From: Streptomyces xanthii
Lineage (GTDB): Bacteria > Actinomycetota > Actinomycetes > Streptomycetales > Streptomycetaceae
Direction: 5' to 3'
Assembly (NCBI RefSeq): GCF_014621695.1
Contig: NZ_CP061281.1
Coordinates: 4,092,001-4,156,000, forward strand
Length of the DNA: 64,000 bases
Position 1 is the first letter of the stretch, and each line of letters opens with the position of its first letter. Under the pieces are notes generated by a model. The model saw only the letters and a program-made list of their open reading frames with translations, was not told the origin of the DNA and searched no databases. The position numbers were made by a program, and so were the translations under genes. Below, piece by piece: positions 1 to 7,106 of this stretch.

Positions 1-1
1 C

Positions 2-1261
2 CGCCAGTACCCGCCCGAGGAGTGCCACAAGGCCGCCCGCTGGGTCGCCGACGCCTTCTCCGAGGCCGGCCTGCACGACGTGCACCTCGTCGAGACCTCC
101 GACGGCAGCCACGCCGTCGTCGGCCACCGCCCGCCCCCGCCCGGCGCGCCCACCGTCCTGCTCTACTGCCACTACGACGTCCAGCCGCCGCTCGACGACG
201 CCGCCTGGACCACCCCGCCCTTCACCCTGACCGAGCGCGACGGCCGCTGGTACGGGCGCGGCACCGCGGACTGCAAGGGCAACATCGTCATGCACCTCAC
301 CGCGCTCAGGGCGCTCGGCGACGACATCCCCGTAGGCCTGAAGTTCGTCGCGGAGGGCTCGGAGGAGCAGGGCACGGGCGGCCTGGAGGCGTACGTCACC
401 GAGCACCCGGAGGAGTTCCTCGCCGACGCCCTGCTGGTGTGCGACACCGGCAACGCGGAGGTCGGCACCGGCACCGCGACGATCACCCTGCGCGGCCTCG
501 CCAACCTCGTCGTCACCCTCGACACCCTCGAGGGCGAGATCCACTCGGGCATGTTCGGCGGCCCCGCCCCCGACGCGCTCGCCGCCCTGATCCAGACCCT
601 GTCGACGCTGCGCGACCCGGCCACCGGCGCCACCCGGATCGACGGCCTGGACTGCGAGGGCACCTGGGAGGGCGTCGGCTACGACGAGGCGACCTTCCGG
701 CGCGACGCCGGCGTCCTGGACGGCGTCCACCTCACCGGCACCGGCACGGTCGCCGACCGGCTGTGGGCCCGCCCCGCCGTCACCGTCCTCGGCATCGACT
801 GCCCGCCCGTCGTCGGCTCCGCGGCCGCCGTCCCCGCCACCGCCCGCGCCCGCGTCAGCCTCCGCGTCCCGCCGGACATGGACGCCGGCACCGCCCGCGA
901 GGCCCTCACCAAACACCTCACCCAAGCCGCCCCCTGGGGCGCCCGCGTCACCGTCGAGACGGAGAGCACGGGCTCCCCGTTCCGCGCCGCCACCGACGGC
1001 CCCGCCTACCAGGCCCTCGGCACGGCCATGAGCGAGGTCTACGGCAAACCCCTCGCCTTCCTCGGCCAGGGCGGCTCCATCCCCCTGTGCAACGTCTTCG
1101 CCTCGGCCTACCCCCGCGCCGAGATCATCCTCATGGGAGTGGAGGAACCCCGCTGCCTCATCCACGCCCCGAACGAGAGCGTCGACCCGACGGAGATCGA
1201 GCACATGGCCCACGTGGAGGCCCTGTTCCTGAAAGAGTTCGCGACCCGCGCCACCCCGTGA
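2..1261 (+). CDS. M20 family dipeptidase, 5' end outside window
   Basis: The frame is open from base 2, so the N-terminus lies before the window and 419 residues remain. It is a zinc-dependent M20 (ArgE/DapE/CPG2) cytosolic peptidase of the dipeptidase type. The metal site is visible: HYDVQP at 170-187 (zinc His and its Asp), GRGTADCKG at 254-280 (bridging Asp), EGSEEQG at 353-373 (catalytic Glu and metal Glu) and LIHAPNES at 1157-1180 (last metal His). HSGMFGG at 542-562 belongs to the lid domain. The internal ATG at 80 is not the start, because homologous sequence continues upstream to the window edge. Exact substrate is unknown; dipeptides are the usual one. Family assignment is secure, substrate is not. 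Confidence 0.9.
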   Translation, partial: RQYPPEECHKAARWVADAFSEAGLHDVHLVETSDGSHAVVGHRPPPPGAPTVLLYCHYDVQPPLDDAAWTTPPFTLTERDGRWYGRGTADCKGNIVMHLTALRALGDDIPVGLKFVAEGSEEQGTGGLEAYVTEHPEEFLADALLVCDTGNAEVGTGTATITLRGLANLVVTLDTLEGEIHSGMFGGPAPDALAALIQTLSTLRDPATGATRIDGLDCEGTWEGVGYDEATFRRDAGVLDGVHLTGTGTVADRLWARPAVTVLGIDCPPVVGSAAAVPATARARVSLRVPPDMDAGTAREALTKHLTQAAPWGARVTVETESTGSPFRAATDGPAYQALGTAMSEVYGKPLAFLGQGGSIPLCNVFASAYPRAEIILMGVEEPRCLIHAPNESVDPTEIEHMAHVEALFLKEFATRATP

Positions 1262-1287
1262 GAACCGTGAGAACCGTGAGAACCGTG
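1261..1287. repeat. Three tandem 9-bp repeats (AGAACCGTG)
   Basis: Directly after the dipeptidase stop the unit AGAACCGTG occurs three times without interruption, starting inside the TGA. It lies between the gene end and the tRNA terminator. It probably arose by slippage; no function is evident. Confidence 0.8.
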
Positions 1288-1298
1288 AAAACAAACAA

Positions 1299-1321
1299 CC
1301 CCCGAGTCGACGACTCGGGGG
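1299..1321 (-). terminator. Rho-independent terminator of the tRNA-Gly gene
   Basis: Perfect 11-bp arms (CCCCCGAGTCG and its complement) separated by one base, so the real loop takes a few stem bases. Read on the minus strand it is followed by a T-rich run (TTGTTTGTTTT). It sits immediately after the 3' end of the minus-strand tRNA. Confidence 0.85.
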
Positions 1322-1326
1322 TCCGG

Positions 1327-1400
1327 TGGAGCGGGTGACGAGAATCGAACTCGCGCTCTCAGCTTGGGAAGCTGATGTTCTACCATTAAACTACACCCGC
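1327..1400 (-). tRNA. tRNA-Gly (anticodon CCC), CCA encoded
   Basis: The minus strand folds as a cloverleaf: acceptor GCGGGTG pairs with CACCCGC, and the TTCGATTC T-loop is present. The anticodon arm is TCAGC-TTCCCAA-GCTGA, giving CCC, which reads the glycine codon GGG. The discriminator base is U, as in bacterial tRNA-Gly, and CCA is encoded. The gene body is 71 nt. It stands alone between two plus-strand genes with its own terminator, so it is transcribed independently. Confidence 0.93.
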
Positions 1401-1619
1401 GCGGTACGGCCGTTGAACTGATCCGTACTGGCGGACACTGTACCTCATCCCGGGCCCCGGGCGCGTGAGCGCCGGGGCCCGGCTGCGTTCCGGGGCCTGG
1501 AAGTGACTGCGGGTGAAGGGAGTTGGGGCGTACGGTGGGGGGACCGCGCGAGGGTTGTTCAGAGGCGGAGCGCCGCGTGGATTCGCGTCCCTTTCATCCC
1601 GTAATGTGACCCCGTCGTC

Positions 1620-1635
1620 GGTCAGGAAACTGACC
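1620..1635. repeat. Short inverted repeat upstream of the zinc-ribbon gene
   Basis: GGTCAG-GAAA-CTGACC, a perfect 6-bp stem with a GAAA tetraloop, 33 bp before the start codon of the small zinc-ribbon gene. It could be an operator or a leader hairpin. The rest of 1401-1619 shows no gene that I can support. Confidence 0.4.
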
Positions 1636-1668
1636 ACATGGCTCGTGGGGAAGGGACTCCGGGACTTG

Positions 1669-1836
1669 ATGGACTCGATGGAGCGCACCGTCGTCCGATG
1701 TGCCGAGGGGCACGTGTTCAGCACCGCTTCGTTCCCGATGCAGCAGGCCGACCGACTCGGTCCCGGCCGGCTCATCCGGTGCCCGCGCTGCGCCCGGCTC
1801 CGGCACGCGGTTCCGGTGGGCGCCGACAAGCGGTAG
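1669..1836 (+). CDS. Small zinc-ribbon protein (55 aa)
   Basis: A 55-residue protein starting at ATG 1669, or possibly at the second ATG at 1678; an AAGGGA box lies about 12 bases upstream. The frame continues upstream to 1513, but that part has poor codon bias and no plausible ribosome site. The sequence has RCAEGHVF near the N-terminus and RCPRCARLR near the C-terminus, that is a C-x3-H plus C-x2-C set able to bind one zinc. Such short ribbon proteins are common in Streptomyces and are of unknown role. It is followed by a strong terminator, so it is monocistronic. Confidence 0.65.
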   Translation: MDSMERTVVRCAEGHVFSTASFPMQQADRLGPGRLIRCPRCARLRHAVPVGADKR

Positions 1837-1852
1837 GCAGCGAGGACGGCTC

Positions 1853-1890
1853 AGCGCGGGGGCCCGCCGATTGTGGCGGGCCCCCGCGCT
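1853..1890 (+). terminator. Terminator after the zinc-ribbon gene
   Basis: Arms AGCGCGGGGGCCCGCC and GGCGGGCCCCCGCGCT (16 bp, perfect) around the loop GATTGT. There is no U tract, which is usual for Streptomyces terminators. It separates the small gene from dcd. Confidence 0.8.
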
Positions 1891-1895
1891 CTGCG

Positions 1896-1908
1896 TATCC
1901 TCAGTGAG
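1896..1908 (+). promoter_or_regulatory. Probable leaderless promoter of dcd
   Basis: TATCCT ends 6 bases before the GTG start of dcd and there is no Shine-Dalgarno sequence. A -10 box this close to the start codon implies that transcription starts at or next to the GTG. Confidence 0.5.
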
Positions 1909-2483
1909 TGCTTCTCTCAGACAAGGACATCCGGGCCGAGATCGACGCCGGGCGGGTGCGGATCGATCCCTACGACGAATCCATGGTGCAGCCGTCGAGC
2001 ATCGACGTACGTCTCGACCGCTACTTCCGGGTGTTCGAGAACCACAAGTACCCGCACATCGACCCGAGCGTCGAGCAGGCGGATCTGACCCGGACGGTGG
2101 AGCCGGAGGGCGACGAGCCGTTCATCCTGCACCCGGGCGAGTTCGTGCTCGCGTCGACGTACGAGGTCATCTCGCTGCCCGACGACCTCGCCTCGCGCCT
2201 CGAGGGCAAGAGCTCGCTGGGCCGGCTCGGCCTGGTGACGCACTCGACCGCCGGGTTCATCGACCCGGGCTTCAGCGGGCACGTCACGCTCGAGCTGTCG
2301 AACCTCGCGACCCTGCCGATCAAGCTGTGGCCCGGCATGAAGATCGGCCAGCTGTGCATGTTCCGGCTGTCGTCGCCCGCCGAGTACCCGTACGGCAGCG
2401 AGCGATACGGTTCGCGTTACCAGGGGCAGCGTGGGCCGACGGCCTCCCGCTCCTTCCAGAATTTCCATCGGACCCAGGTGTGA
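1908..2483 (+). CDS. dcd: dCTP deaminase (probably dUMP-forming type)
   Basis: 191 residues, the normal length. The enzyme deaminates dCTP in the pyrimidine deoxynucleotide pathway; actinobacterial members often also hydrolyse the product to dUMP. Visible family motifs are PSSIDVRLD near residue 28, HPGEFVLAS near 79, [13 protein letters not shown] near 98 (nucleotide and catalytic Glu region), [14 protein letters not shown] near 113 and WPGMKIGQL near 144. The start is GTG with no ribosome site, consistent with a leaderless message. The 3' end overlaps a possible GTG start of the next gene, suggesting co-transcription with the phosphoribosyltransferase. Confidence 0.95.
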   Translation: MLLSDKDIRAEIDAGRVRIDPYDESMVQPSSIDVRLDRYFRVFENHKYPHIDPSVEQADLTRTVEPEGDEPFILHPGEFVLASTYEVISLPDDLASRLEGKSSLGRLGLVTHSTAGFIDPGFSGHVTLELSNLATLPIKLWPGMKIGQLCMFRLSSPAEYPYGSERYGSRYQGQRGPTASRSFQNFHRTQV

Positions 2484-2494
2484 GCGGCAGCAAC

Positions 2495-2992
2495 ATGAGT
2501 GACGTGCGCGAGAACCTTACGTACGAGATGTTCGGCGGCGCCGTGCGCGAGCTCGCGCAGACCATCGCCGACGACGGCTACGAGCCGGACATCATCCTGA
2601 GCATCGCGCGCGGCGGCGTCTTCGTCGCGGGCGGCCTCGCCTACGCCCTGGACTGCAAGAACATCCACCTGGTCAACGTGGAGTTCTACACCGGTGTGGG
2701 CACCACCCTCGAGATGCCGGTCATGCTCGCCCCGGTGCCGAACGCGATCGACTTCAGCGACAAGAAGGTCCTGATCACCGACGACGTCGCCGACACCGGC
2801 AAGACGCTGAAGCTGGTCCACGACTTCTGCCTCGACCACGTCGCCGAGGTCCGCTCCGCGGTGATCTACGAGAAGTCGCACTCGCTGGTGAAGTGCGAGT
2901 ACGTGTGGAAGCGCACGGACGACTGGATCAACTTCCCGTGGTCCGTCGAGCCGCCCGTCGTGAAGCGGGACGACCAGGTTCTCGACGCCTGA
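2495..2992 (+). CDS. Phosphoribosyltransferase family protein
   Basis: 165 residues from ATG 2495. An in-frame GTG at 2480 overlaps the dcd stop and would add five residues by translational coupling. The fold is type I phosphoribosyltransferase, with the PRPP-binding loop VLITDDVADTGKT around residues 92-104 and a hydrophobic SIARGGVFVAGGLA segment that resembles the hypoxanthine/xanthine enzymes. It probably transfers phosphoribose to a purine base or analogue, but the base is not decided by the sequence. Position behind dcd fits nucleotide salvage. Confidence 0.85.
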   Translation: MSDVRENLTYEMFGGAVRELAQTIADDGYEPDIILSIARGGVFVAGGLAYALDCKNIHLVNVEFYTGVGTTLEMPVMLAPVPNAIDFSDKKVLITDDVADTGKTLKLVHDFCLDHVAEVRSAVIYEKSHSLVKCEYVWKRTDDWINFPWSVEPPVVKRDDQVLDA

Positions 2993-3008
2993 GGCGCAGC
3001 AGATGTGA

Positions 3009-3053
3009 AGAAGGGCCCGGCGCCGTCGATCTCCGACGGCGCCGGGCCCTTCT
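3009..3053. terminator. Strong bidirectional terminator
   Basis: Two perfect 20-bp arms around the 5-base loop ATCTC, lying between the convergent phosphoribosyltransferase and Yip1-like genes and able to serve both. Confidence 0.9.
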
Positions 3054-3070
3054 GTCTGGTCCTCTGCGGG

Positions 3071-3919
3071 TCAGAACGTGCCCAGCTTGATGATCGACAG
3101 CAGGGCGATCAGCTGGATCGCGGACGCGGCCAGGGCCTTCGGCCAGGGGAGGTCGTGGGACTTGGAGACCATCGAGGTCAGCAGGGCGCCGGCGGCCAGC
3201 CAGGTGGCCCAGCCGAGCAGCTGCACGAACATCTCGTCGCCGCCGAGGAACATGCCGACGACCAGACGCGGGGCGTCCGTCAGGCAGGCGATCAGCATGG
3301 ACAGGCCGACCGTGGGCTGCCACGCGCCGTCGCCGCCGAGCTGGCGGGCCAGGGTGTGCGTGACGACGCCGAGGATGAAGAAGCTGATCGTGACGGCGAC
3401 GCCGGTGGTCAGGACGTAGGGGATCGCCGACGACATCGTCGCGTTGATCACGTCCTCGCGGGCTCCGTCGAAGCCGAAGATCGCGAGCAGGCCGTAGACG
3501 AAGGTCACGACGAGGGCCGGGCCCCACATCGCGTAGTCCCGCATCTGGAGGTACGTCTGGTTGGGGCGCAGGACGACTCCGGAGAGGAGTTCCTTCCAGT
3601 GCAGGCGGGGGCCGACGGGGCCCGCCGGGGCCGCGCCCGCCTGGTACGTGGCGCCCTGGTTGTACGGGTCCTCGTGCACCGAGAAGGCCTGCGTGTGGCC
3701 CGGGTTGTTCGCCGCGTACGGGTCGTGGCCGCCGCCGAAGTACTCCGGCTCGCCGTGCCCGCCGCCCTGGGGCCACTGCTGCTGAGGCGCCTGCGGCGGT
3801 TGCCCGTACGGCTGCTGCGGGTACTGCTGCTGCGGTTGTCCGTACGGGGCGTGCGGGGGGTGCCCTTGCTGCGGCGCTTCGCGGTTGTCCCGGCCGCGTC
3901 CGTTCCTGAATCCAGCCAC
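3071..3919 (-). CDS. Yip1-like multi-pass membrane protein with Pro/Gln-rich N-terminus
   Basis: 282 residues from GTG 3919. The first about 110 residues are rich in Pro, Gln, Gly and Tyr (YGQPQQQYPQQPYGQ) and look disordered and cytoplasmic. The remainder holds about five hydrophobic segments and matches the Yip1/DUF1282 membrane type. The GTG start is preferred over the upstream ATG at 4003 because a TACGTT box lies 7 bases before it, fitting a leaderless transcript, and because the region above is not protein-like. Function in bacteria is unknown. Confidence 0.75.
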   Translation of the reverse strand: MAGFRNGRGRDNREAPQQGHPPHAPYGQPQQQYPQQPYGQPPQAPQQQWPQGGGHGEPEYFGGGHDPYAANNPGHTQAFSVHEDPYNQGATYQAGAAPAGPVGPRLHWKELLSGVVLRPNQTYLQMRDYAMWGPALVVTFVYGLLAIFGFDGAREDVINATMSSAIPYVLTTGVAVTISFFILGVVTHTLARQLGGDGAWQPTVGLSMLIACLTDAPRLVVGMFLGGDEMFVQLLGWATWLAAGALLTSMVSKSHDLPWPKALAASAIQLIALLSIIKLGTF

Positions 3920-3932
3920 GTAGTCGAACGTA
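3920..3932 (-). promoter_or_regulatory. Probable leaderless promoter of the Yip1-like gene
   Basis: On the minus strand TACGTT is followed by 7 bases and then the GTG at 3919. No ribosome site is present. This supports the chosen start. Confidence 0.45.
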
Positions 3933-4040
3933 CCTGGTTTCGACGGCCCGGTGCCGAGCCCGGGGGACCGGGCCCGGCATTGCGGCTGAGCTGTGACATC
4001 CATTACGGGGCCCCCTAGGGGGCACCACCGGGGGCGGGGG

Positions 4041-5513
4041 TCAGTTGGCGGCGTTGGCGCCGAACTCCGGGTAGCCGTCCGTGCTGACGCCGGCGGCCGT
4101 CGTGGAGATCGAGCGGGCGCCCGTCGTGGTGATCTTGGTGCCGTTGGACGGGAGGTAGGTCAGGGAGCCGTTGAAGTCGTTCTCGCCGAGGGCGCCGATC
4201 GTCAGGTCGGACTTGCCGTCGCCGGTGACGTCGGTGAGCTTCACCTCGGAGCCGAAGTAGTCGTACGCCTCGTCGTCGCCGGGGACGCCGGCGGTGGACT
4301 GGGCGAAGAACTGGGTGCCCGAGAGCGTGTCGATGCCGTTCGGGGAACCGTAGAGGACGGTGACCGCCCCGGTGTCGACGACCGAGGGGTCGCCGAGGTT
4401 CTCACCGGCGGCGCCCACGACCAGGTCCTGGTAGCCGTCGCCGTTGATGTCGCCGAGGGAGACCTCGCCGCCGAACCAGTCGCCGCGCTCGGAGCCGCCG
4501 GGGACGTTGCCGGAGTCCTGGGTGACGTTGGTGGTGTCGGCCGGGCCGGTGGCCGAGCCGTACGTGATGTGGACCTGGCCGCCGACCACGGACTCGGGGA
4601 CGGAGGGGGAGCCGTCCTTGGACGGGTCGAAGTCCTGGCCGGTGACGATGTCGGCGTAGCCGTCGCCGTTCACGTCGCCGATGCCGGTGATCACGCCGCG
4701 CTTGAGCTGCTTGGCGCCGCTCATGGTGAGGCCGGAGGCGGAGCCGGGGACGTAGTAGTTGGTGTTCCAGCCGGAGCTGGTCTCGTAGCCGTTGACGATC
4801 AGGTCGGTCTTCTTGTCGCCGTTGACGTCACCGGCGGTGAGGTTGAGCGGGCCCGCGTCGCTGGCGGCGATGACATTCGGCTTGACGGTGTAACGGCCGC
4901 CCGAGGTACCGGACTTGGTGATGCCGCCCTTGTAGACGTAGACGGCGGCGCCGGTGGAGCCGACCGCGAGGTCTTCGACCCCGTCGCCGTCGAAGTCGCC
5001 CGCGGCGAGGGTCTTGCCCCAGCGGTCGTGGGAGGAGACCGCCGGGTCGGGGAGCGTGGTGCCGCCGGTCAGGCCGCCGGCGGACCCCCACAGAATGGTG
5101 ACCATGCCGCCGTCGGTGTCGCCGTCGATGTCCTCGAAGGAGGCGGACACGGCGAGGTCGTCGAAGCCGTCCTTGTTGAAGTCTCCGTAGGCGCTCATCC
5201 AGCCGAAGTGGTCGCCCTTCTCGGCGCCGCCCGGAACGCCCGGCGAGTTCTGGGTGAGGGTGGCGCGCTTGGTGCCGCTGACGCCGGTGGGGGAGCCGTA
5301 GAGGGCGACGATCGAGCCGGCCTCCTTGTAGCCCGCGACGGTCGCGTCGCCCGCGGAGAACGCGACGTCGCCGTACCCGTCACCGTTGAAGTCGGCCTCG
5401 TGGTGGTGGACGGAGTCGCCGGCCGTGGCCGTGCCCGTGGCGGTGACGGCGAGGGCGCCGGTGAGGGCCGCGGCGACGGCGGTCGCCGTGAGGAGGTGTC
5501 TGTGCTTGGCCAT
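4041..5513 (-). CDS. Secreted FG-GAP repeat (integrin-like beta-propeller) protein A
   Basis: 490 residues from ATG 5513 with an AGGAG ribosome site 8 bases upstream. Residues 1-32 form a Sec signal peptide (basic MAKHRH, long Ala/Leu core, ending near TATAG). The rest is a series of about seven FG-GAP/VCBS blades, each carrying a calcium-binding loop of the type DxNGDGYxDL, for example ADFNGDGYGDVAF and GDINGDGYQDLVVG. Such proteins form extracellular beta-propellers that bind ligands or calcium; no catalytic domain is visible. It is the first of three adjacent FG-GAP genes and has an ECF-type promoter motif at 5628-5655. Confidence 0.9.
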   Translation of the reverse strand: MAKHRHLLTATAVAAALTGALAVTATGTATAGDSVHHHEADFNGDGYGDVAFSAGDATVAGYKEAGSIVALYGSPTGVSGTKRATLTQNSPGVPGGAEKGDHFGWMSAYGDFNKDGFDDLAVSASFEDIDGDTDGGMVTILWGSAGGLTGGTTLPDPAVSSHDRWGKTLAAGDFDGDGVEDLAVGSTGAAVYVYKGGITKSGTSGGRYTVKPNVIAASDAGPLNLTAGDVNGDKKTDLIVNGYETSSGWNTNYYVPGSASGLTMSGAKQLKRGVITGIGDVNGDGYADIVTGQDFDPSKDGSPSVPESVVGGQVHITYGSATGPADTTNVTQDSGNVPGGSERGDWFGGEVSLGDINGDGYQDLVVGAAGENLGDPSVVDTGAVTVLYGSPNGIDTLSGTQFFAQSTAGVPGDDEAYDYFGSEVKLTDVTGDGKSDLTIGALGENDFNGSLTYLPSNGTKITTTGARSISTTAAGVSTDGYPEFGANAAN

Positions 5514-5627
5514 GCGTGGCTCCTGCTGCAGGGGATGCCTGGCGGGCATCCGCGACGATGAGGTGCCGGTTTCGCCGTCGTTCACCCGGAGTTGTCCGGG
5601 GCATGATCGGCGGTTCGGCGAACAGGA

Positions 5628-5655
5628 GACTCCTTGTGGGGTGCAAGGGTTGTAC
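5628..5655 (-). promoter_or_regulatory. ECF-sigma-like promoter motif, site 1
   Basis: Minus strand GTACAACC followed, 17 bases after the final C, by GTC. The same layout occurs at three other secreted-protein genes in this window. Transcription would start near 5620, leaving a leader of about 105 nt before the FG-GAP gene at 5513. Confidence 0.6.
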
Positions 5656-5675
5656 GGGGGCGGTGACAATTTGTG

Positions 5676-6965
5676 TCAGCCGGTGAACACCGTGGTGGAG
5701 AAGGCGAGTGCGGCGTCGGGAGAGGCGATGGCGGGCTCGGTGACGCCGCGCAGCACCTCGACCGTGTCGGTGTCGCCGTCCGCCGCGGCCCGTTGCAGGA
5801 CGAGGTCGCCCTTGCCGTCGCCGTCGAAGTCCGCGACGGCGACGACGCGGCCCTTCACGTCGGGGCCCGACAGGAGCCGGGTGCCGCCGTGCACCATGCG
5901 GACGGGGTCGCCGGCGTCGCCGGAGACGACGAGGTCGGTGCGGCCGTCGCCGTCGAAGTCGCCCGCGTCCAGGGCCGATCCGGTCGGCGCGGGGACCTTC
6001 ACCGTGCGGCCCGCCGCGCCCTGGGGGCCGTAGAGGGTGATGCCGGTGGTGGTGAGGACCGCCGCGCCGGGGGTCGTGCCGAAGCGGCCGAAGGCCACGT
6101 CCTCGCCCGCGGGGTACTTGGCCCCGGGGCGGCCGGGGCCGGTGGGGCCGCCGCGTACGAGGGCGGAGCGGGCGGTGCCGGTGTGGGCGCGGACGAGGAC
6201 GTCGTCGGCGCCGTCGCCGTCGAGGTCGGAGGCGGGGCCGGCCGGGACGTTGCCGGAGGCCTGGACGAGGCGGGCGGTGCCGCGGGGGGCTCCGGCGCGG
6301 GTGAACGGGCCGGGCAGGAAGGTGAGTCGGCCGCCGCTGGCGTGGATGACGAGGTCGCCGTCGCCGTCGTCGTCGAAGTCGCCGCACACGGGCTGGTCGG
6401 GCCAGTCGTTGCCGAAGCGGGCCTTGTCCGGGATGCGGAGGGTGACGGCCTTGCCGGAGATGCCGGTGGGGGAGCCGAAGAGGATCTGCACGGGGACGGG
6501 GGGCCGGCCCTGGCCGTCGTAGGGCGGGTCGGTGGAGACGACGAGGTCGGAGAAGCCGTCGCGGTTGAGGTCGCAGGCGGCCTCGGAGCTGAACGCGGCC
6601 GGGATCTGGCCCTTCGTCGGGGCGGCGTACTCGGCGGGGGAGAGCAGTTGGCGGGTGGCCGGGTCGGGGCCGTGCTTCTCGCGGCCGTAGACGATGCCGA
6701 TGCCGGGGTCGTCGCCGAGGCCCTTGTGGGCGAGGTCGTCGAGGACGAGGTCGGGGGTGCCGTCGCCGTTGAAGTCGGAGGGGACCTTGCTGCCCTTGCC
6801 CTCGGGGATCGGGCGGGTCTGGGTGTGGGCCTTCTTGGCGGCCAGGGCCGAGGGGGCGGTCTTGCCGGCGGAGGCGCCGTCGCCGCCGGAGCAGGCCGTC
6901 AGGGGCAGGGTGAGGGCGAGCGCCAGTGCTCCGCTGATGCCGAGTGTCCTGGTTCTCGTGTTCAC
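5676..6965 (-). CDS. FG-GAP repeat lipoprotein B
   Basis: 429 residues from GTG 6965. The N-terminus is a lipoprotein signal (NTRTRTLGISGALALALTL, then the lipobox LTAC), so the mature protein is tethered to the outer face of the membrane by a cysteine near residue 24. FG-GAP/VCBS blades follow, with calcium loops such as SDFNGDGTPDLVL, CDLNRDGFSDLVV and GDFDGDGRTDLVV. The open frame runs upstream to 7079, but the lipobox spacing fixes the GTG. Unlike its two neighbours it has no ACAACC-N17-GTC promoter. Ligand unknown. Confidence 0.88.
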   Translation of the reverse strand: MNTRTRTLGISGALALALTLPLTACSGGDGASAGKTAPSALAAKKAHTQTRPIPEGKGSKVPSDFNGDGTPDLVLDDLAHKGLGDDPGIGIVYGREKHGPDPATRQLLSPAEYAAPTKGQIPAAFSSEAACDLNRDGFSDLVVSTDPPYDGQGRPPVPVQILFGSPTGISGKAVTLRIPDKARFGNDWPDQPVCGDFDDDGDGDLVIHASGGRLTFLPGPFTRAGAPRGTARLVQASGNVPAGPASDLDGDGADDVLVRAHTGTARSALVRGGPTGPGRPGAKYPAGEDVAFGRFGTTPGAAVLTTTGITLYGPQGAAGRTVKVPAPTGSALDAGDFDGDGRTDLVVSGDAGDPVRMVHGGTRLLSGPDVKGRVVAVADFDGDGKGDLVLQRAAADGDTDTVEVLRGVTEPAIASPDAALAFSTTVFTG

Positions 6966-7063
6966 CGTGTGTCCCCGCCCGCTTTTTTGTGTGTGTGACC
7001 GCAACATGATGGCTTTTGACGGGCGGGAGGTTAAGGGGCGGGGGGTGGCTACTGCGTCACGTG

Positions 7064-7095
7064 GGGCGGGGCCGCGCATGGGTGCGGCCCCGCCC
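7064..7095 (-). terminator. Terminator after FG-GAP gene C
   Basis: Perfect 12-bp arms (GGGCGGGGCCGC and complement) with an 8-base loop, just downstream of the minus-strand FG-GAP gene ending at 7107. It makes that gene a separate transcription unit from gene B. Confidence 0.75.
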
Positions 7096-7106
7096 GGCGG
7101 TACGGA

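Noticed and set aside
1330..1400. tRNA-Gly with anticodon TCC or GCC
   Set aside because: The anticodon loop reads TTCCCAA on the coding strand, which fixes CCC.
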